From: Roseovarius amoyensis
Lineage (GTDB): Bacteria > Pseudomonadota > Alphaproteobacteria > Rhodobacterales > Rhodobacteraceae
Length of the DNA: 64,000 nucleotides
Direction: 5' to 3'
Assembly (NCBI RefSeq): GCF_003260265.1
Contig: NZ_QITQ01000003.1
Location: 1 to 64,000, forward strand
The notes beneath the pieces are model-generated. The model was given only the letters and a program-made list of their open reading frames with translations. It did no database searches and was not told the origin of the DNA. Every line of letters starts with the position of its first letter. The first letter of the stretch is position 1. Made by a program: the position numbers and the translations under genes. Of the stretch, positions 34,188 to 43,555 are shown piece by piece.

Positions 34188-34271
34188 GCCGGAAAACCTA
34201 GGGCGCGGCGCGGCAGGACACAAGCGCGATATGCGTTTGATTGGCTGGCGGGCAGCGCCTAAGGTGCGGGC

Positions 34272-34769
34272 ATGAAACCGGTTAAGATGCTGTTTATTTC
34301 CGTTGTGCTCGGGGGCTGTGCGGCCGGCCCGGGCGGGCTGTTGGGCATGGGCCAGTCCGAGAGGGCGCCACAGGTGGCCGACGGTAATGGCCAGATCCAC
34401 CCCCGCACCCGGCCGGGCGATACGCCCGCCGATGCCCGTACCGCCGATGAATTCGACACCACCAGTGCCGAGGAGCGCCAGCGCGCCGTGGCCGAGGCCA
34501 CAGGCAGTGGGGGCGAGACCGCGCTGGGGATAACGATCGCGTCACTGGGCGCGGTGGGCGAGCCGGGTATCTGGCTCAAGACGCCGTTGGTGGATGCCCC
34601 GGCAACGGGGCGGGTGGAATACCCCGAAAAGGGTACGGCGGTGGCGGTCGACCTGGTCCCGCTTGACGCCGCGCCGGGGGCGGGCAGCCAGATTTCCCTG
34701 GCCGCGATGCGGCTGATCGAGGCCGACCTGACCGCCCTGCCGGAACTGCGCGTGTTTCGCGTGGACTGA
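34272..34769 (+). CDS. Putative lipoprotein
   Basis: 165 residues. The N terminus [16 protein letters not shown] is a short lipoprotein signal with lipobox LGGC, Cys16. A charged linker follows, then a ~90-residue domain ([38 protein letters not shown]). I do not recognise the family. It is flanked by minus-strand moaA (divergent) and glmS (convergent, 11 bases away). AAGG upstream supports the start. Confidence 0.75.
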   Translation: MKPVKMLFISVVLGGCAAGPGGLLGMGQSERAPQVADGNGQIHPRTRPGDTPADARTADEFDTTSAEERQRAVAEATGSGGETALGITIASLGAVGEPGIWLKTPLVDAPATGRVEYPEKGTAVAVDLVPLDAAPGAGSQISLAAMRLIEADLTALPELRVFRVD

Positions 34770-34780
34770 GCTATTACGCG

Positions 34781-36604
34781 CTATTCCACCGTAACCGACT
34801 TGGCCAGGTTGCGCGGCTGGTCCACGTCGGTGCCTTTGGCCACCGCCGTGTGATAGGCCAGCAGCTGCGCCGGCACCGCGTAAAGAATCGGCGCCACAAG
34901 CGGGTCGCAATCGGGCAGAACCAACTGGCGCCAGACGCCATCCTGTGCCGCGGTCGCGCCGGTGCGGTCGGTGATCAGCATCACCTTGCCATCGCGCGCC
35001 ATCACCTCTTGCATGTTCGATACGGTCTTGTCGAAAAGCGCGTCACTGGGCGCCATCACCACCACCGGCATGGACTGGTCGATCAGCGCGATGGGGCCGT
35101 GTTTTAGCTCGCCAGATGCATAACCTTCGGCGTGTATATAGCTGATTTCCTTTAGTTTCAGCGCACCTTCCAGCGCCAGGGGGAACAGTGTCCCCCGGCC
35201 CAGGAACAGCGCATGATCGAACTCGGCCAGGCGGTTGGCGGCCATGTGGAACGCCTCGTCCTGTTCCAGCGTCAGCCCGATCAGCGCCGGCAGCGAGCGC
35301 AGTGTCGACAGCCGGTCTGCCAGCTCGTCGTCATCCAGCCGGCCACGGTCATGCGCGGCCTTGAGCGCCAGCAGCAGCAGAACCGCCAACTGACAGGTGA
35401 ACGCCTTGGTCGAGGCGACGCCGATCTCGGCCCCGGCAAGGATCGGCAGGGCGATGTCGCATTCCCGCGCGATCGAGCTTTCAGGGACATTGACCACCGC
35501 CAGCCGCCGCGCGGCGCGACCCTCGCAATAGCGCAGCGCCGCAAGGGTGTCGGCGGTCTCGCCCGACTGGCTGACAAAGATCGCGGCGGTCCGGGCCGGG
35601 ATCGGTGGCTCCCGATAACGGAATTCAGATGCGATGTCGGCATCCGTCGGCAGCCCGGCCAGCTGTTCGAACCAGTATTTTGCGGTCAGACCGGCGTAAT
35701 AGGCGGTGCCGCAGGCCACCAGCGAGATGCGGTCGATGCTCTTGAAATCGGGCAGATCGGCGTCAAGGTCGATGCCGCGGCCATCTGCCGTCAGGTAATG
35801 TTTCAGCGCGTCGCCCAGCACCACCGGCTGTTCGGCGATTTCCTTCATCATGAAATGGCGGTGTCCGCCCTTGTCGACGCGCTTGCTGTCGACGTCGATG
35901 CGCCGCACCTCGCGGTTGGCCAGCGCGCCGTTGGCATCGGTGATGGTGACGCCCGCACGGGTGAGAACCGCGCAATCGCCCTCTTCCAGATAGGTGATGC
36001 GGTCGGTCATCGGCGCCAGCGCGATCGCGTCGGAGCCGACATACATCTCGCCATCGCCGTGGCCCACCGCCAGCGGGCTGCCCTTGCGCGCGGCAACGAT
36101 CAGGTCGGATTCGCCGTCAAAGAGAAAGGCCAGCGCATAAGCGCCTTCGAGCCGTGAGAGCGTTTCTTTCGCCGCATCTACCGGCCCGGCGCCCTGTTCC
36201 ATCAGGTGGCGCGTCAGCAGCGCCACGGTTTCGCTGTCGGTTTCGGTGTCAAAGCCCAGCCCGGCGGCGGTCAGCTCAGCGCGCAGGTCGCGGTAATTCT
36301 CGATGATGCCGTTATGCACAACCGCCACCGGCCCGGCGCAGTGCGGGTGGGCGTTGGCGACCGAGGGCGCGCCGTGGGTGGCCCAGCGGGTGTGCCCGAT
36401 GCCGGACTTGCCCGTCAGCGGTTCATGCACCAGCAGGTCGGACAGGTTGTCGAGTTTGCCAACGGCGCGGCGGCGGTCAAGGCGGCCGTCATTGATGGTG
36501 GCAATGCCGGCGCTGTCATAGCCGCGGTATTCCAGCCGGCGCAATGCCTCGACCAGCGTCGGGGCAACCTCATGTGTCCCCAAGATGCCTACAATTCCGC
36601 ACAT
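34781..36604 (-). CDS. glmS: Glutamine-fructose-6-phosphate aminotransferase (isomerizing)
   Basis: 607 residues. It starts MCGIVGILG, the Ntn glutaminase with Cys2 after Met removal, and has GHTRWATHG and GIIENYRDLR. The C-terminal half has two SIS isomerase domains (VSQSGETADTLAALR; FLGRGTLFPLALEGALKLKE). It makes glucosamine-6-phosphate for peptidoglycan and lipid A. It sits 17 bases after glmU on the same strand, forming a UDP-GlcNAc operon. Confidence 0.96.
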   Translation of the reverse strand: MCGIVGILGTHEVAPTLVEALRRLEYRGYDSAGIATINDGRLDRRRAVGKLDNLSDLLVHEPLTGKSGIGHTRWATHGAPSVANAHPHCAGPVAVVHNGIIENYRDLRAELTAAGLGFDTETDSETVALLTRHLMEQGAGPVDAAKETLSRLEGAYALAFLFDGESDLIVAARKGSPLAVGHGDGEMYVGSDAIALAPMTDRITYLEEGDCAVLTRAGVTITDANGALANREVRRIDVDSKRVDKGGHRHFMMKEIAEQPVVLGDALKHYLTADGRGIDLDADLPDFKSIDRISLVACGTAYYAGLTAKYWFEQLAGLPTDADIASEFRYREPPIPARTAAIFVSQSGETADTLAALRYCEGRAARRLAVVNVPESSIARECDIALPILAGAEIGVASTKAFTCQLAVLLLLALKAAHDRGRLDDDELADRLSTLRSLPALIGLTLEQDEAFHMAANRLAEFDHALFLGRGTLFPLALEGALKLKEISYIHAEGYASGELKHGPIALIDQSMPVVVMAPSDALFDKTVSNMQEVMARDGKVMLITDRTGATAAQDGVWRQLVLPDCDPLVAPILYAVPAQLLAYHTAVAKGTDVDQPRNLAKSVTVE

Positions 36605-36621
36605 TTATTGGTCTCCAAAGG

Positions 36622-37959
36622 CTATTTTCTGGCCTTAAGTTTTAACATATCGAACAATTTCATTGCCAGTCCCGGCTTTGTCACCTGCCGTGCGCGGCCA
36701 ATCGCCAGCGCACCGTCCGGCACGTTCTCGGTGATGACCGAGCCAGAGCCGGTCATCGACCCGTCGCCCAGGCGAACCGGAGCCACCAGCATGGTGCTGG
36801 AGCCGACAAATACGTTCTCGCCTATCTCGGTGCGGTGCTTCATCACCCCATCGTAATTGCAGGTGATGGTGCCGGCGCCGATATTGCTGCCGGCGCCCAC
36901 ATCGGCGTCGCCGACATAGCTGAGGTGGTTGACCTTGGCGCCGACGCCAAGGCGGGCGTTCTTGATCTCGACGAAATTGCCGACGCGCGCGCCCTGATCC
37001 AGATCGGCGCCGGGGCGCAGCCGGGCATAGGGGCCGACAACCGCGCCGGCGGCCACGCGACAGCCTTCGAGATGCGAAAAGGCGCGGATCTGCGCGCCAC
37101 CCTCGACCGTCACGCCGGCGCCGAAGACCACGTAGGGCTCCACCACCGTGTCGGGGCCAAGTACGGTATCGAGCGCGAAATGCACTGTTTCGGGCGCGCT
37201 GAGCGTGACACCGCCATCCAGCGCTGCCGTGCGGGCGCGGGCCTGAAAGGCGGCCTCGGCCGCGGCCAGGTCGGCGCGGGAATTGATGCCCAGCGTTTCG
37301 GCCTCGTCGCAGGATACGGCGGTAGCCGACAGCCCCCGCGCCTGAGCCAGCCCGACGATATCGGTCAGGTAGTATTCGCCGGCGGCATTGTCGCAATCCA
37401 CGGCGTCGATCAGGCTGAACAGCGTTTCGGCATCGGCGCAAACCACGCCGGAATTGCAAAGGGTTATAGCCTTTTCTGCATCCGTCGCGTCCTTGAATTC
37501 GAGGATCCGTTCCAGCTGCTCGCCAGCCATGACCAGCCGGCCGTAACGGCCCGGATCGGCGGCCTCGAACCCCAGCACCACGACGTCATGGCGCGCCCGC
37601 GCCTCGGCCATCCGTCGCAGCGTGTCGGCCCCGATAAAAGGCGTGTCGCCATAAAGAACAAAGACATCACCCGAAAATCCCCCCAGCGCCGGCGCCGCCT
37701 GCGCGACGGCATGGGCGGTGCCCAGCTGTTCGGTTTGCAGCGCAACGGACAGGTCCGGATCAATGGCGTGCGCGGCCTTTTCCACCTGTTCGGCGCCGTG
37801 GCCGGCAATGATGACCGTGCGTTCGGGCGCCAGCGCCGCGCCGGCCTGCATCGCATGGGCCAGGATCGGCACACCGGCCAGCGGATGCAGCACCTTGGGC
37901 AAATCCGATTTCATCCGCGTGCCCTTGCCGGCCGCGAGGATGACTAGCGCCGTCGCCAT
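36622..37959 (-). CDS. glmU: Bifunctional GlmU: GlcN-1-P acetyltransferase / UDP-GlcNAc pyrophosphorylase
   Basis: 445 residues from the ATG at 37959, with GGAAAGGG upstream. The N-terminal uridyltransferase has LAAGKGTRMKSDLPKVLH and YGDTPFI. The C-terminal left-handed beta-helix carries hexapeptide repeats and the acetyltransferase segment VGNFVEIKNARLG followed by NHLSYVGDADVG. It is first in the glmU-glmS unit and is divergent from gph. Confidence 0.95.
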   Translation of the reverse strand: MATALVILAAGKGTRMKSDLPKVLHPLAGVPILAHAMQAGAALAPERTVIIAGHGAEQVEKAAHAIDPDLSVALQTEQLGTAHAVAQAAPALGGFSGDVFVLYGDTPFIGADTLRRMAEARARHDVVVLGFEAADPGRYGRLVMAGEQLERILEFKDATDAEKAITLCNSGVVCADAETLFSLIDAVDCDNAAGEYYLTDIVGLAQARGLSATAVSCDEAETLGINSRADLAAAEAAFQARARTAALDGGVTLSAPETVHFALDTVLGPDTVVEPYVVFGAGVTVEGGAQIRAFSHLEGCRVAAGAVVGPYARLRPGADLDQGARVGNFVEIKNARLGVGAKVNHLSYVGDADVGAGSNIGAGTITCNYDGVMKHRTEIGENVFVGSSTMLVAPVRLGDGSMTGSGSVITENVPDGALAIGRARQVTKPGLAMKLFDMLKLKARK

Positions 37960-38115
37960 GAGATGACCCTTTCCTTTCGGTTGCGCCCGTTTTATCCGGT
38001 TGGCAAGCTGGTGCAAGGCCGGACGCTTCAAAGATGATTGCGCCATGTAACAGCCATTGGCGGATTGCCGCCAGTGCTGCCAGATATGGCTGAAACAGGG
38101 CGAAGGGGAACATTC

Positions 38116-38787
38116 ATGCGCACGGTTGTGTTCGATCTGGACGGCACGCTGGCGGATACGAGCGGCGACCTGATCGCGGCGGCGAATGCCTGTTTCCGGG
38201 CCATGGGCGCGGGCGACCTGCTGGACCCGGTGCGCGATGCCTCGACCGCCTTTCGCGGCGGGCGCGCGATGCTGGCGCTGGGGTTGGAGCGGATGAAACG
38301 CCCCGGCGACACCGACTGGGTCGATGACCACTATCCCGTGCTGCTTGATGCCTACGAAGCCGCCATTGACACCCATACGGTGCTTTACCCCGGGGCGATG
38401 GACGCGGTGGGCGTGCTGGCGGCGACGGGCTATCGCGTGGCGATCTGCACCAACAAGCCCGAACGCCTGGCGCTGATCCTGCTGGAGCGGCTGGGGGTGC
38501 TCGACGCCTTTGGCGCGGTGGTGGGGGCGGATACCCTGCCGGTGCGCAAGCCCGACCCCGAACCCCTGCGCGAGGCCGTGCGCCGCGCAGGTGGCGCGCC
38601 GGAACGCGCGCTGCTGGTGGGCGACACCGTCACCGACCGCGAAACCAGCCGCGCCGCCGGCGTGCCCTCGGTACTGGTGACATTCGGCCCCGATGGCATG
38701 GGCGTGGCAGAGCTGGCGCCAGAGGCGTTGATCGGCGATTACGGCGAACTGCCCGGCGTGGTCGAGCGGCTGCTGGGCCCGGCCTGA
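38116..38787 (+). CDS. HAD-family phosphatase, phosphoglycolate phosphatase-like
   Basis: 223 residues. HAD motif I VFDLDGTLADT (Asp7 and Asp9), motif II in CTNKPERLA, motif III Lys in VRKPDPEPLREA, and motif IV GDTVTDRETSRAAG are all present with a helical cap. It resembles Gph, which removes 2-phosphoglycolate, but the substrate is not proven by sequence. GAAGGGGAA precedes the ATG at 38116. Confidence 0.85.
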   Translation: MRTVVFDLDGTLADTSGDLIAAANACFRAMGAGDLLDPVRDASTAFRGGRAMLALGLERMKRPGDTDWVDDHYPVLLDAYEAAIDTHTVLYPGAMDAVGVLAATGYRVAICTNKPERLALILLERLGVLDAFGAVVGADTLPVRKPDPEPLREAVRRAGGAPERALLVGDTVTDRETSRAAGVPSVLVTFGPDGMGVAELAPEALIGDYGELPGVVERLLGPA

Positions 38788-38884
38788 AGGCTGCCTGCAG
38801 GGCGATTTCGGATTTCGTGAAACACGGGCGCGCGGTGGCCGCCGCGCCATTGACCCGGGCGGGAATGCCCCGCACAAATGGCCC

Positions 38885-40084
38885 ATGAACGAGATATTCA
38901 AAGGGTCCTTCACCCAGCAGGAACCGATCCCCGACGACGGGATCGCCGCGGCGCTTGAGGTCATGCGCAGCGGGCGGCTGCACCGCTACAACCTGGCCCT
39001 CGGCGAAGAGGGCGAGGCAGCGGCGCTGGAGCGCGAATTCGCCGCCCTCACCGGCGCGCGGCACGCGCTGGCAGTGGCCTCTGGCGGGTATGCGATGGCA
39101 ACGGCGCTGCGCGCGGTCGGGGTGGGGCCGGGCGACAGGGTGCTGACCAACGCCTTTACCCTGGCGCCGGTGCCGGGCGCCATCGCCAGTGTCGGCGCGC
39201 AGCCGGTGTTCGTGGGCGTGACCGAGGGCCTTGTCATCGACCTGGACGATCTGGCGGCCAAAGTGGACGAGGCGGATGTGCTGATGCTCAGCCACATGCG
39301 CGGACATATCTGCGACATGGACCGGCTGATGGATATCTGCACCGGCTCCGGCATCACCGTGATCGAGGATTGCGCCCACACCATGGGCGCAGCGTGGAAC
39401 GGCATACCCTCGGGGCGGCATGGGTTGGTGGGGTGCTACTCCACCCAGACCTACAAGCACATGAATTCCGGCGAGGGCGGGTTGCTGGTCACGGATGATG
39501 ACGAGGTGATGGCCCGCGCGGTGCTGCTGTCGGGTTCCTACATGCTCTATGGTCGCCATGGCACCGTGCCGCCCGAAGAGGTGTTCGCAGCGGTGAAATA
39601 CGACACGCCCAACATATCGGGGCGGATGGACAACCTGCGCGCGGCCATCCTGCGCCCGCAACTGGCGCGGCTGGACGAACAGTGTGAACGCTGGAATGAA
39701 CGCTATCGCGTCGTCGAGGCGGGGCTGCGCGGCACGCCGGGGCTGCAGGTGATCGAACGCGCAAAAAAGGAACGCTATGTCGGATCGTCCATCCAGTTCC
39801 TGCTGCTCGACTGGCCCGGTGAGGCCATCGAGGAGGTGCTTGCGCGTTGCCTGACCCGGGGGGTGGAGCTGAAATGGTTCGGCGCGGCCGAGCCCGCGGG
39901 CTTTACCAGCCGCTATGACAGCTGGCGCTATGCGCCCAGCGAGCCGATGCCGGCCAGCGACCGTGTGCTGCGCGGGATCGTCGACATGCGGCTGCCGCTG
40001 ACCTTTGATCTGGAGGATTGCGCGCTCATCGCCCGGATCATCCGGGCCGAGGTGGGGGCAGTCTGGCAGGAACACGCGGCCTGA
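38885..40084 (+). CDS. DegT/DnrJ/EryC1-type aminotransferase
   Basis: 399 residues, PLP fold type I. Internal-aldimine lysine is in TQTYKHMNSGEGG; VIEDCAHTMGA holds the pyridine-nitrogen Asp. The family usually aminates keto-sugars for surface polysaccharides, or acts on AHBA-type substrates; the substrate here is unknown and no sugar-nucleotide genes are adjacent. A possible TTGACC lies ~33 bases before the ATG. It ends 174 bases before the ivd start. Confidence 0.85.
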   Translation: MNEIFKGSFTQQEPIPDDGIAAALEVMRSGRLHRYNLALGEEGEAAALEREFAALTGARHALAVASGGYAMATALRAVGVGPGDRVLTNAFTLAPVPGAIASVGAQPVFVGVTEGLVIDLDDLAAKVDEADVLMLSHMRGHICDMDRLMDICTGSGITVIEDCAHTMGAAWNGIPSGRHGLVGCYSTQTYKHMNSGEGGLLVTDDDEVMARAVLLSGSYMLYGRHGTVPPEEVFAAVKYDTPNISGRMDNLRAAILRPQLARLDEQCERWNERYRVVEAGLRGTPGLQVIERAKKERYVGSSIQFLLLDWPGEAIEEVLARCLTRGVELKWFGAAEPAGFTSRYDSWRYAPSEPMPASDRVLRGIVDMRLPLTFDLEDCALIARIIRAEVGAVWQEHAA

Positions 40085-40193
40085 TTCGGCGCACCTGCCG
40101 GCACGGGCGATGGCGCGACCCCGATGCGCCAACCAGGTATTTGTGGCCAGATGAATTGCCGGGCGTGGCGCAGGGACGGGCGAGTATCGCCCA

Positions 40194-40237
40194 TTGACCG
40201 GTCGGGGTGTGCGGGCATATAAATGAACAAGTGTTCA
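40194..40237 (+). promoter_or_regulatory. Sigma70-like promoter with overlapping palindromic operator, upstream of ivd
   Basis: -35 TTGACC (40194-40199), 18-base spacer, -10 TATAAA (40218-40223). The perfect inverted repeat TGAACA-AG-TGTTCA (40224-40237) abuts the -10 and would cover the start point. The ATG of ivd is at 40258. The layout predicts repression by a dimeric regulator, plausibly a TetR- or MerR-type leucine-catabolism repressor (inference; no regulator gene is nearby). Confidence 0.8.
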
Positions 40238-40257
40238 ATAAATGCCGGAGCCGGGAA

Positions 40258-41421
40258 ATGTTCGACAAGGGACTGCGATTCGATCTTGGTGAGGACGTGA
40301 ACGCGCTGCGCGACATGGCGCATCGCTGGGCGCAGGAGCGGCTGAAACCGATGGCGGCCGATGTCGACCGCGACAACGTCTTTCCACCCGAGCTGTGGCC
40401 CGAGATGGGCGAGCTGGGCCTGCTGGGCATCACCGTGGAAGAGGAATATGGCGGCGCCGGGATGGGATACCTGGCCCATGTCGTTGCGGTCGAGGAGGTG
40501 GCGCGCGCCTCGGCCAGCGTGTCGCTCAGCTATGGGGCGCATTCCAACCTCTGCGTCAACCAGATCCGGCTGAACGGCACGCCCGAGCAGCGGCAGAAAT
40601 ACCTGCCCGGGCTGGTGTCGGGCACCCATGTCGGCGCGCTGGCCATGTCCGAGACGGGCGCCGGCAGCGACGTGGTGTCGATGAAGCTGCGCGCCGAGCG
40701 GCGCAACGACCACTATCGCCTGAACGGCAACAAGTACTGGATCACCAACGGCCCCGACGCCGATACGCTGGTGGTCTACGCCAAGACCGACCCTGAGGCG
40801 GGCGCCAAGGGCATCACCGCCTTCCTGATCGAAAAGAGCATGAAGGGGTTTTCGACCAGCCCGCATTTCGACAAGCTGGGGATGCGCGGGTCGAACACCG
40901 CCGAGCTGATATTCGAGGACGTCGAAGTGCCGTTCGAAAACGTTCTGGGCGAGGAAGGCCGCGGTGTGCGGGTGCTGATGTCGGGGCTGGATTACGAGCG
41001 CGTGGTGCTGGCCGGTATCGGGCTGGGCATCATGGCCGCCTGCCTGGACGAGATCATGCCCTACATGGTTGAGCGCCGCCAGTTCGGCCAGCGGATCGGG
41101 AATTTCCAGTTGATGCAGGGCAAGATCGCCGACATGTATACGGCGATGAATTCGGCCCGTGCCTATGTCTATGCCGTCGCCGGTGTCTGCGACCGGGGCG
41201 AGGTGACCCGCGCCGACGCCGCCGCGTGCTGCCTGTATTCGTCGGAAGAGGCGATGAAACAGGCCCACCAGGCGGTGCAGGCGATGGGCGGTGCCGGGTT
41301 CCTGGCGGATGCGCCGGTGGCGCGGCTCTTCCGTGACGCCAAGCTGATGGAAATCGGCGCCGGCACCTCGGAAATCCGGCGGATGCTGGTGGGGCGCGAG
41401 CTGATGGGGGCGATGGGATGA
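40258..41421 (+). CDS. ivd: Isovaleryl-CoA dehydrogenase
   Basis: 387 residues from the ATG at 40258. Acyl-CoA dehydrogenase fold with FAD. The catalytic base is in the isovaleryl-type position, Glu247 in SGLDYERVVLAG, rather than near residue 370 as in most acyl-CoA dehydrogenases. Signature segments ALAMSETGAGSDVVSM and AHQAVQAMGGAGFL are present. It oxidises isovaleryl-CoA to 3-methylcrotonyl-CoA in leucine breakdown; the next steps (mccAB, mvaB) lie downstream. The stop overlaps the next gene (ATGA). Confidence 0.95.
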   Translation: MFDKGLRFDLGEDVNALRDMAHRWAQERLKPMAADVDRDNVFPPELWPEMGELGLLGITVEEEYGGAGMGYLAHVVAVEEVARASASVSLSYGAHSNLCVNQIRLNGTPEQRQKYLPGLVSGTHVGALAMSETGAGSDVVSMKLRAERRNDHYRLNGNKYWITNGPDADTLVVYAKTDPEAGAKGITAFLIEKSMKGFSTSPHFDKLGMRGSNTAELIFEDVEVPFENVLGEEGRGVRVLMSGLDYERVVLAGIGLGIMAACLDEIMPYMVERRQFGQRIGNFQLMQGKIADMYTAMNSARAYVYAVAGVCDRGEVTRADAAACCLYSSEEAMKQAHQAVQAMGGAGFLADAPVARLFRDAKLMEIGAGTSEIRRMLVGRELMGAMG

Positions 41422-41927
41422 AGGATTACAAAACATTTGCAGAAGAGTACGAGAAGTCTCAGGCATTCTTTCAGAGCCAGATTGCCAATTACGAAAACAA
41501 GGCATTTGAGTATGGTGTCATAGTCGTCAGAAATGCGGTTCTGATTTCAGGTGGCGGTCTGCTGGCAATTCCAACAATTGTTGGCCTTGCTTCAGAGGTT
41601 CCAGTAAATATGGTTGATGCAATTGCGGCCGGCATTGCATTTTCGTTCGCACTAATTCTGTCAATACTTGGCGCGTATATTGTACACATAAACTGGATGC
41701 TTCACGCTGAAGCTTGGAGAAAACATTGGGGGATTCAGGCCGAGTTTCTGCGAAAATGGTATCTTGAAGATGTTCCTGAGGAGGATCTTCAGATTGAACA
41801 GAAACAGTACTTCTCCGGCAGCGTTTGGATGACCTTTATTCTGCCACACGTCATGGCCATTCTTTTCCTGCTGTCTGTCGCCTACGGTTTTTGTAAACTG
41901 TATTCCGCTCTCGGCGTTTCTGCGTGA
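41418..41927 (+). CDS. AT-rich membrane protein inserted in the liu operon, function unknown
   Basis: 169 residues. Residues 1-35 are charged and helical. Two adjacent membrane segments follow (NAVLISGGGLLAIPTIVGLA; AGIAFSFALILSILGAYIV), then a ~50-residue Trp- and acid-rich loop, then a third segment (FILPHVMAILFLLSVAYGF). Base composition is much lower in GC than both neighbours (about 45% by eye against ~65%), with many A/T-ending codons, suggesting recent transfer. It begins inside the ivd stop (ATGA) and ends 9 bases before the synthetase. The architecture recalls small membrane proteins such as the SLATT group, but I cannot assign it. Confidence 0.8.
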   Translation: MKDYKTFAEEYEKSQAFFQSQIANYENKAFEYGVIVVRNAVLISGGGLLAIPTIVGLASEVPVNMVDAIAAGIAFSFALILSILGAYIVHINWMLHAEAWRKHWGIQAEFLRKWYLEDVPEEDLQIEQKQYFSGSVWMTFILPHVMAILFLLSVAYGFCKLYSALGVSA

Positions 41928-41936
41928 TCTTTGGCT

Positions 41937-43487
41937 ATGCTGAACCCTTTACCATACGATGAGCTGTACGATGGCTTTCGCTGGAACCTGCCCGACCGGT
42001 TGAACATGGCCGTGCAGGTCTGCGACGCCTGGGCGGGGGCAGAGCCTGACCGGGTGGCCATTGTCGACATGGAGGCGGGCGAAATCAGCTATGCCCGCCT
42101 GCGGCAGATGGCCGACAGCCTTGCCCATGCGCTGGTGGCGCGTGGCGTGACGCGGGGCGACCGCGTTGGCGTGCTCAGGTCGCAGGGCGCGTGGTGTGCG
42201 GCGGCCCATATCGCGATCTGGAAAATCGGCGCGATTTCAATCCCCTTGTTCAAGCTCTTCAAGCATGATGCGCTGGCGTCGCGCGTGGGTGATGCAGGCG
42301 CGCGGATCATCATTGCCGATACCGAGGGGGCCGAAATGGTGGCCGCGCTCGACGCCGTCACCGCGATGGTGCCCGAGCAGGAAACCCTGCCGGGCGGCAC
42401 GTTCGAGACCGCCGATACCGGCGCCGAAGACCCGGCGGTGCTGATCTATACGTCCGGCACCACCGGCAGCCCCAAGGGTGCACTGCACGCCCACCGGGTG
42501 CTGACCGGGCATCTTCCCGGGGTGGAGATGAGCCATGATTTTCTCGGCCAGCCGGGCGACCGCCTGTGGACGCCGGCGGACTGGGCCTGGATCGGCGGTC
42601 TGTTCGATGTGGCGATGCCGGGGCTGGCGCTGGGGGTGCCGGTGGTGGCCGCGCGGTTGCCCAAGTTCACGCCCGAGGAATGCAAGAGAATCGTCACCGA
42701 AGCCTCTGTCAGGAATATATTTTTTCCGCCCACGGCCCTGCGGATGCTGAAGGCGGCCGATATGGCGCTGCCCGGGCTCCGGACCGTGGCCAGCGGGGGA
42801 GAGCCGCTGGGAGCCGAGATGCTTGACTGGGGGCGGCGGGCCTTTGGCCTGACCATCAACGAATTCTACGGCCAGACCGAATGCAACATGGTCGCCAGTT
42901 CCTGCGCCGCTTTGTTCGAGCCCCGTCCGGGCGCCATAGGCCGTGCGGTGCCAGGGCACGAGGTGGCGGTGATCGACACCGAGGGCCGTCCGGTCGAGGG
43001 TGAGGGCGATATCGCCATTCGCCGCGGATCGGCCTCGATGATGCTGGAATACTGGAACCGGCCCGAACAGACGGCGGAAAAGCTCCTTGGCGACTGGCTT
43101 CTGACCGGCGATCGCGGGGTGATCGAGGCCGGTTTCATCCGGTTCATGGGGCGTGAGGACGACGTCATCACCTCGGCCGGCTTTCGTATCGGCCCGGCCG
43201 AGATCGAGGATTGCCTGCTTACCCATCCGGCGGTGGCCACGGTGGGTGTGGTCGGCAAACCCGACCCGCTGCGCACTGAGGTGGTCAAGGCCTATGTCGT
43301 GCTCAAACCCGACGTGGAACCCGCCGACCCACTGGCTGAAGAGTTGCAGAACTACGTCAAGAAACGGCTCGCAAGCTATTCATATCCGAGGGAAATCGCG
43401 TTTCTGGATAAGCTGCCGATGACGGTGACCGGAAAGGTGATCCGCAAGGAGCTTAAGGCCCGCGCGGCGGCGGAGAACACCGGATGA
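41937..43487 (+). CDS. AMP-forming acyl-CoA synthetase
   Basis: 516 residues from the ATG at 41937 (an in-frame TTG at 41931 is possible; no clear ribosome site). Adenylate-forming enzyme: P-loop YTSGTTGSPKG, NEFYGQTECN, LTGDRGV, and C-terminal catalytic Lys in TVTGKVIRKEL. It most resembles medium-chain or acetoacetyl-type synthetases in liu operons; it may activate isovalerate, acetoacetate or a related short acid. It lies between ivd and mccB in sense, interrupted by the minus-strand ompW. Confidence 0.85.
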   Translation: MLNPLPYDELYDGFRWNLPDRLNMAVQVCDAWAGAEPDRVAIVDMEAGEISYARLRQMADSLAHALVARGVTRGDRVGVLRSQGAWCAAAHIAIWKIGAISIPLFKLFKHDALASRVGDAGARIIIADTEGAEMVAALDAVTAMVPEQETLPGGTFETADTGAEDPAVLIYTSGTTGSPKGALHAHRVLTGHLPGVEMSHDFLGQPGDRLWTPADWAWIGGLFDVAMPGLALGVPVVAARLPKFTPEECKRIVTEASVRNIFFPPTALRMLKAADMALPGLRTVASGGEPLGAEMLDWGRRAFGLTINEFYGQTECNMVASSCAALFEPRPGAIGRAVPGHEVAVIDTEGRPVEGEGDIAIRRGSASMMLEYWNRPEQTAEKLLGDWLLTGDRGVIEAGFIRFMGREDDVITSAGFRIGPAEIEDCLLTHPAVATVGVVGKPDPLRTEVVKAYVVLKPDVEPADPLAEELQNYVKKRLASYSYPREIAFLDKLPMTVTGKVIRKELKARAAAENTG

Positions 43488-43502
43488 GGGGCGCTTGCAA
43501 GG

Positions 43503-43531
43503 AAAAACGGGCCGGCGCATTGGTCGGCCCG
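43503..43531 (-). terminator. Intrinsic terminator of ompW
   Basis: On the minus strand, stem CGGGCCG / CGGCCCG (43525-43531 with 43508-43514) and a 10-base loop are followed by five T residues (43503-43507). It lies 25 bases after the ompW stop. The U-tract is on the minus side only, so it does not obviously terminate the convergent synthetase gene. Confidence 0.85.
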
Positions 43532-43555
43532 CACCTGTCTGTCGTCTCTGGCGTA

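Noticed and set aside
37960..38964. N-terminal extension of glmU in a 780-codon frame
   Set aside because: GlmU begins MATALVILAAGKGTRM at 37959 with a ribosome site; the extension overlaps gph and has shadow composition.
40085..40193. Small gene between the DegT-type aminotransferase and the ivd promoter
   Set aside because: No frame with a start, ribosome site and protein-like composition; treated as spacer.
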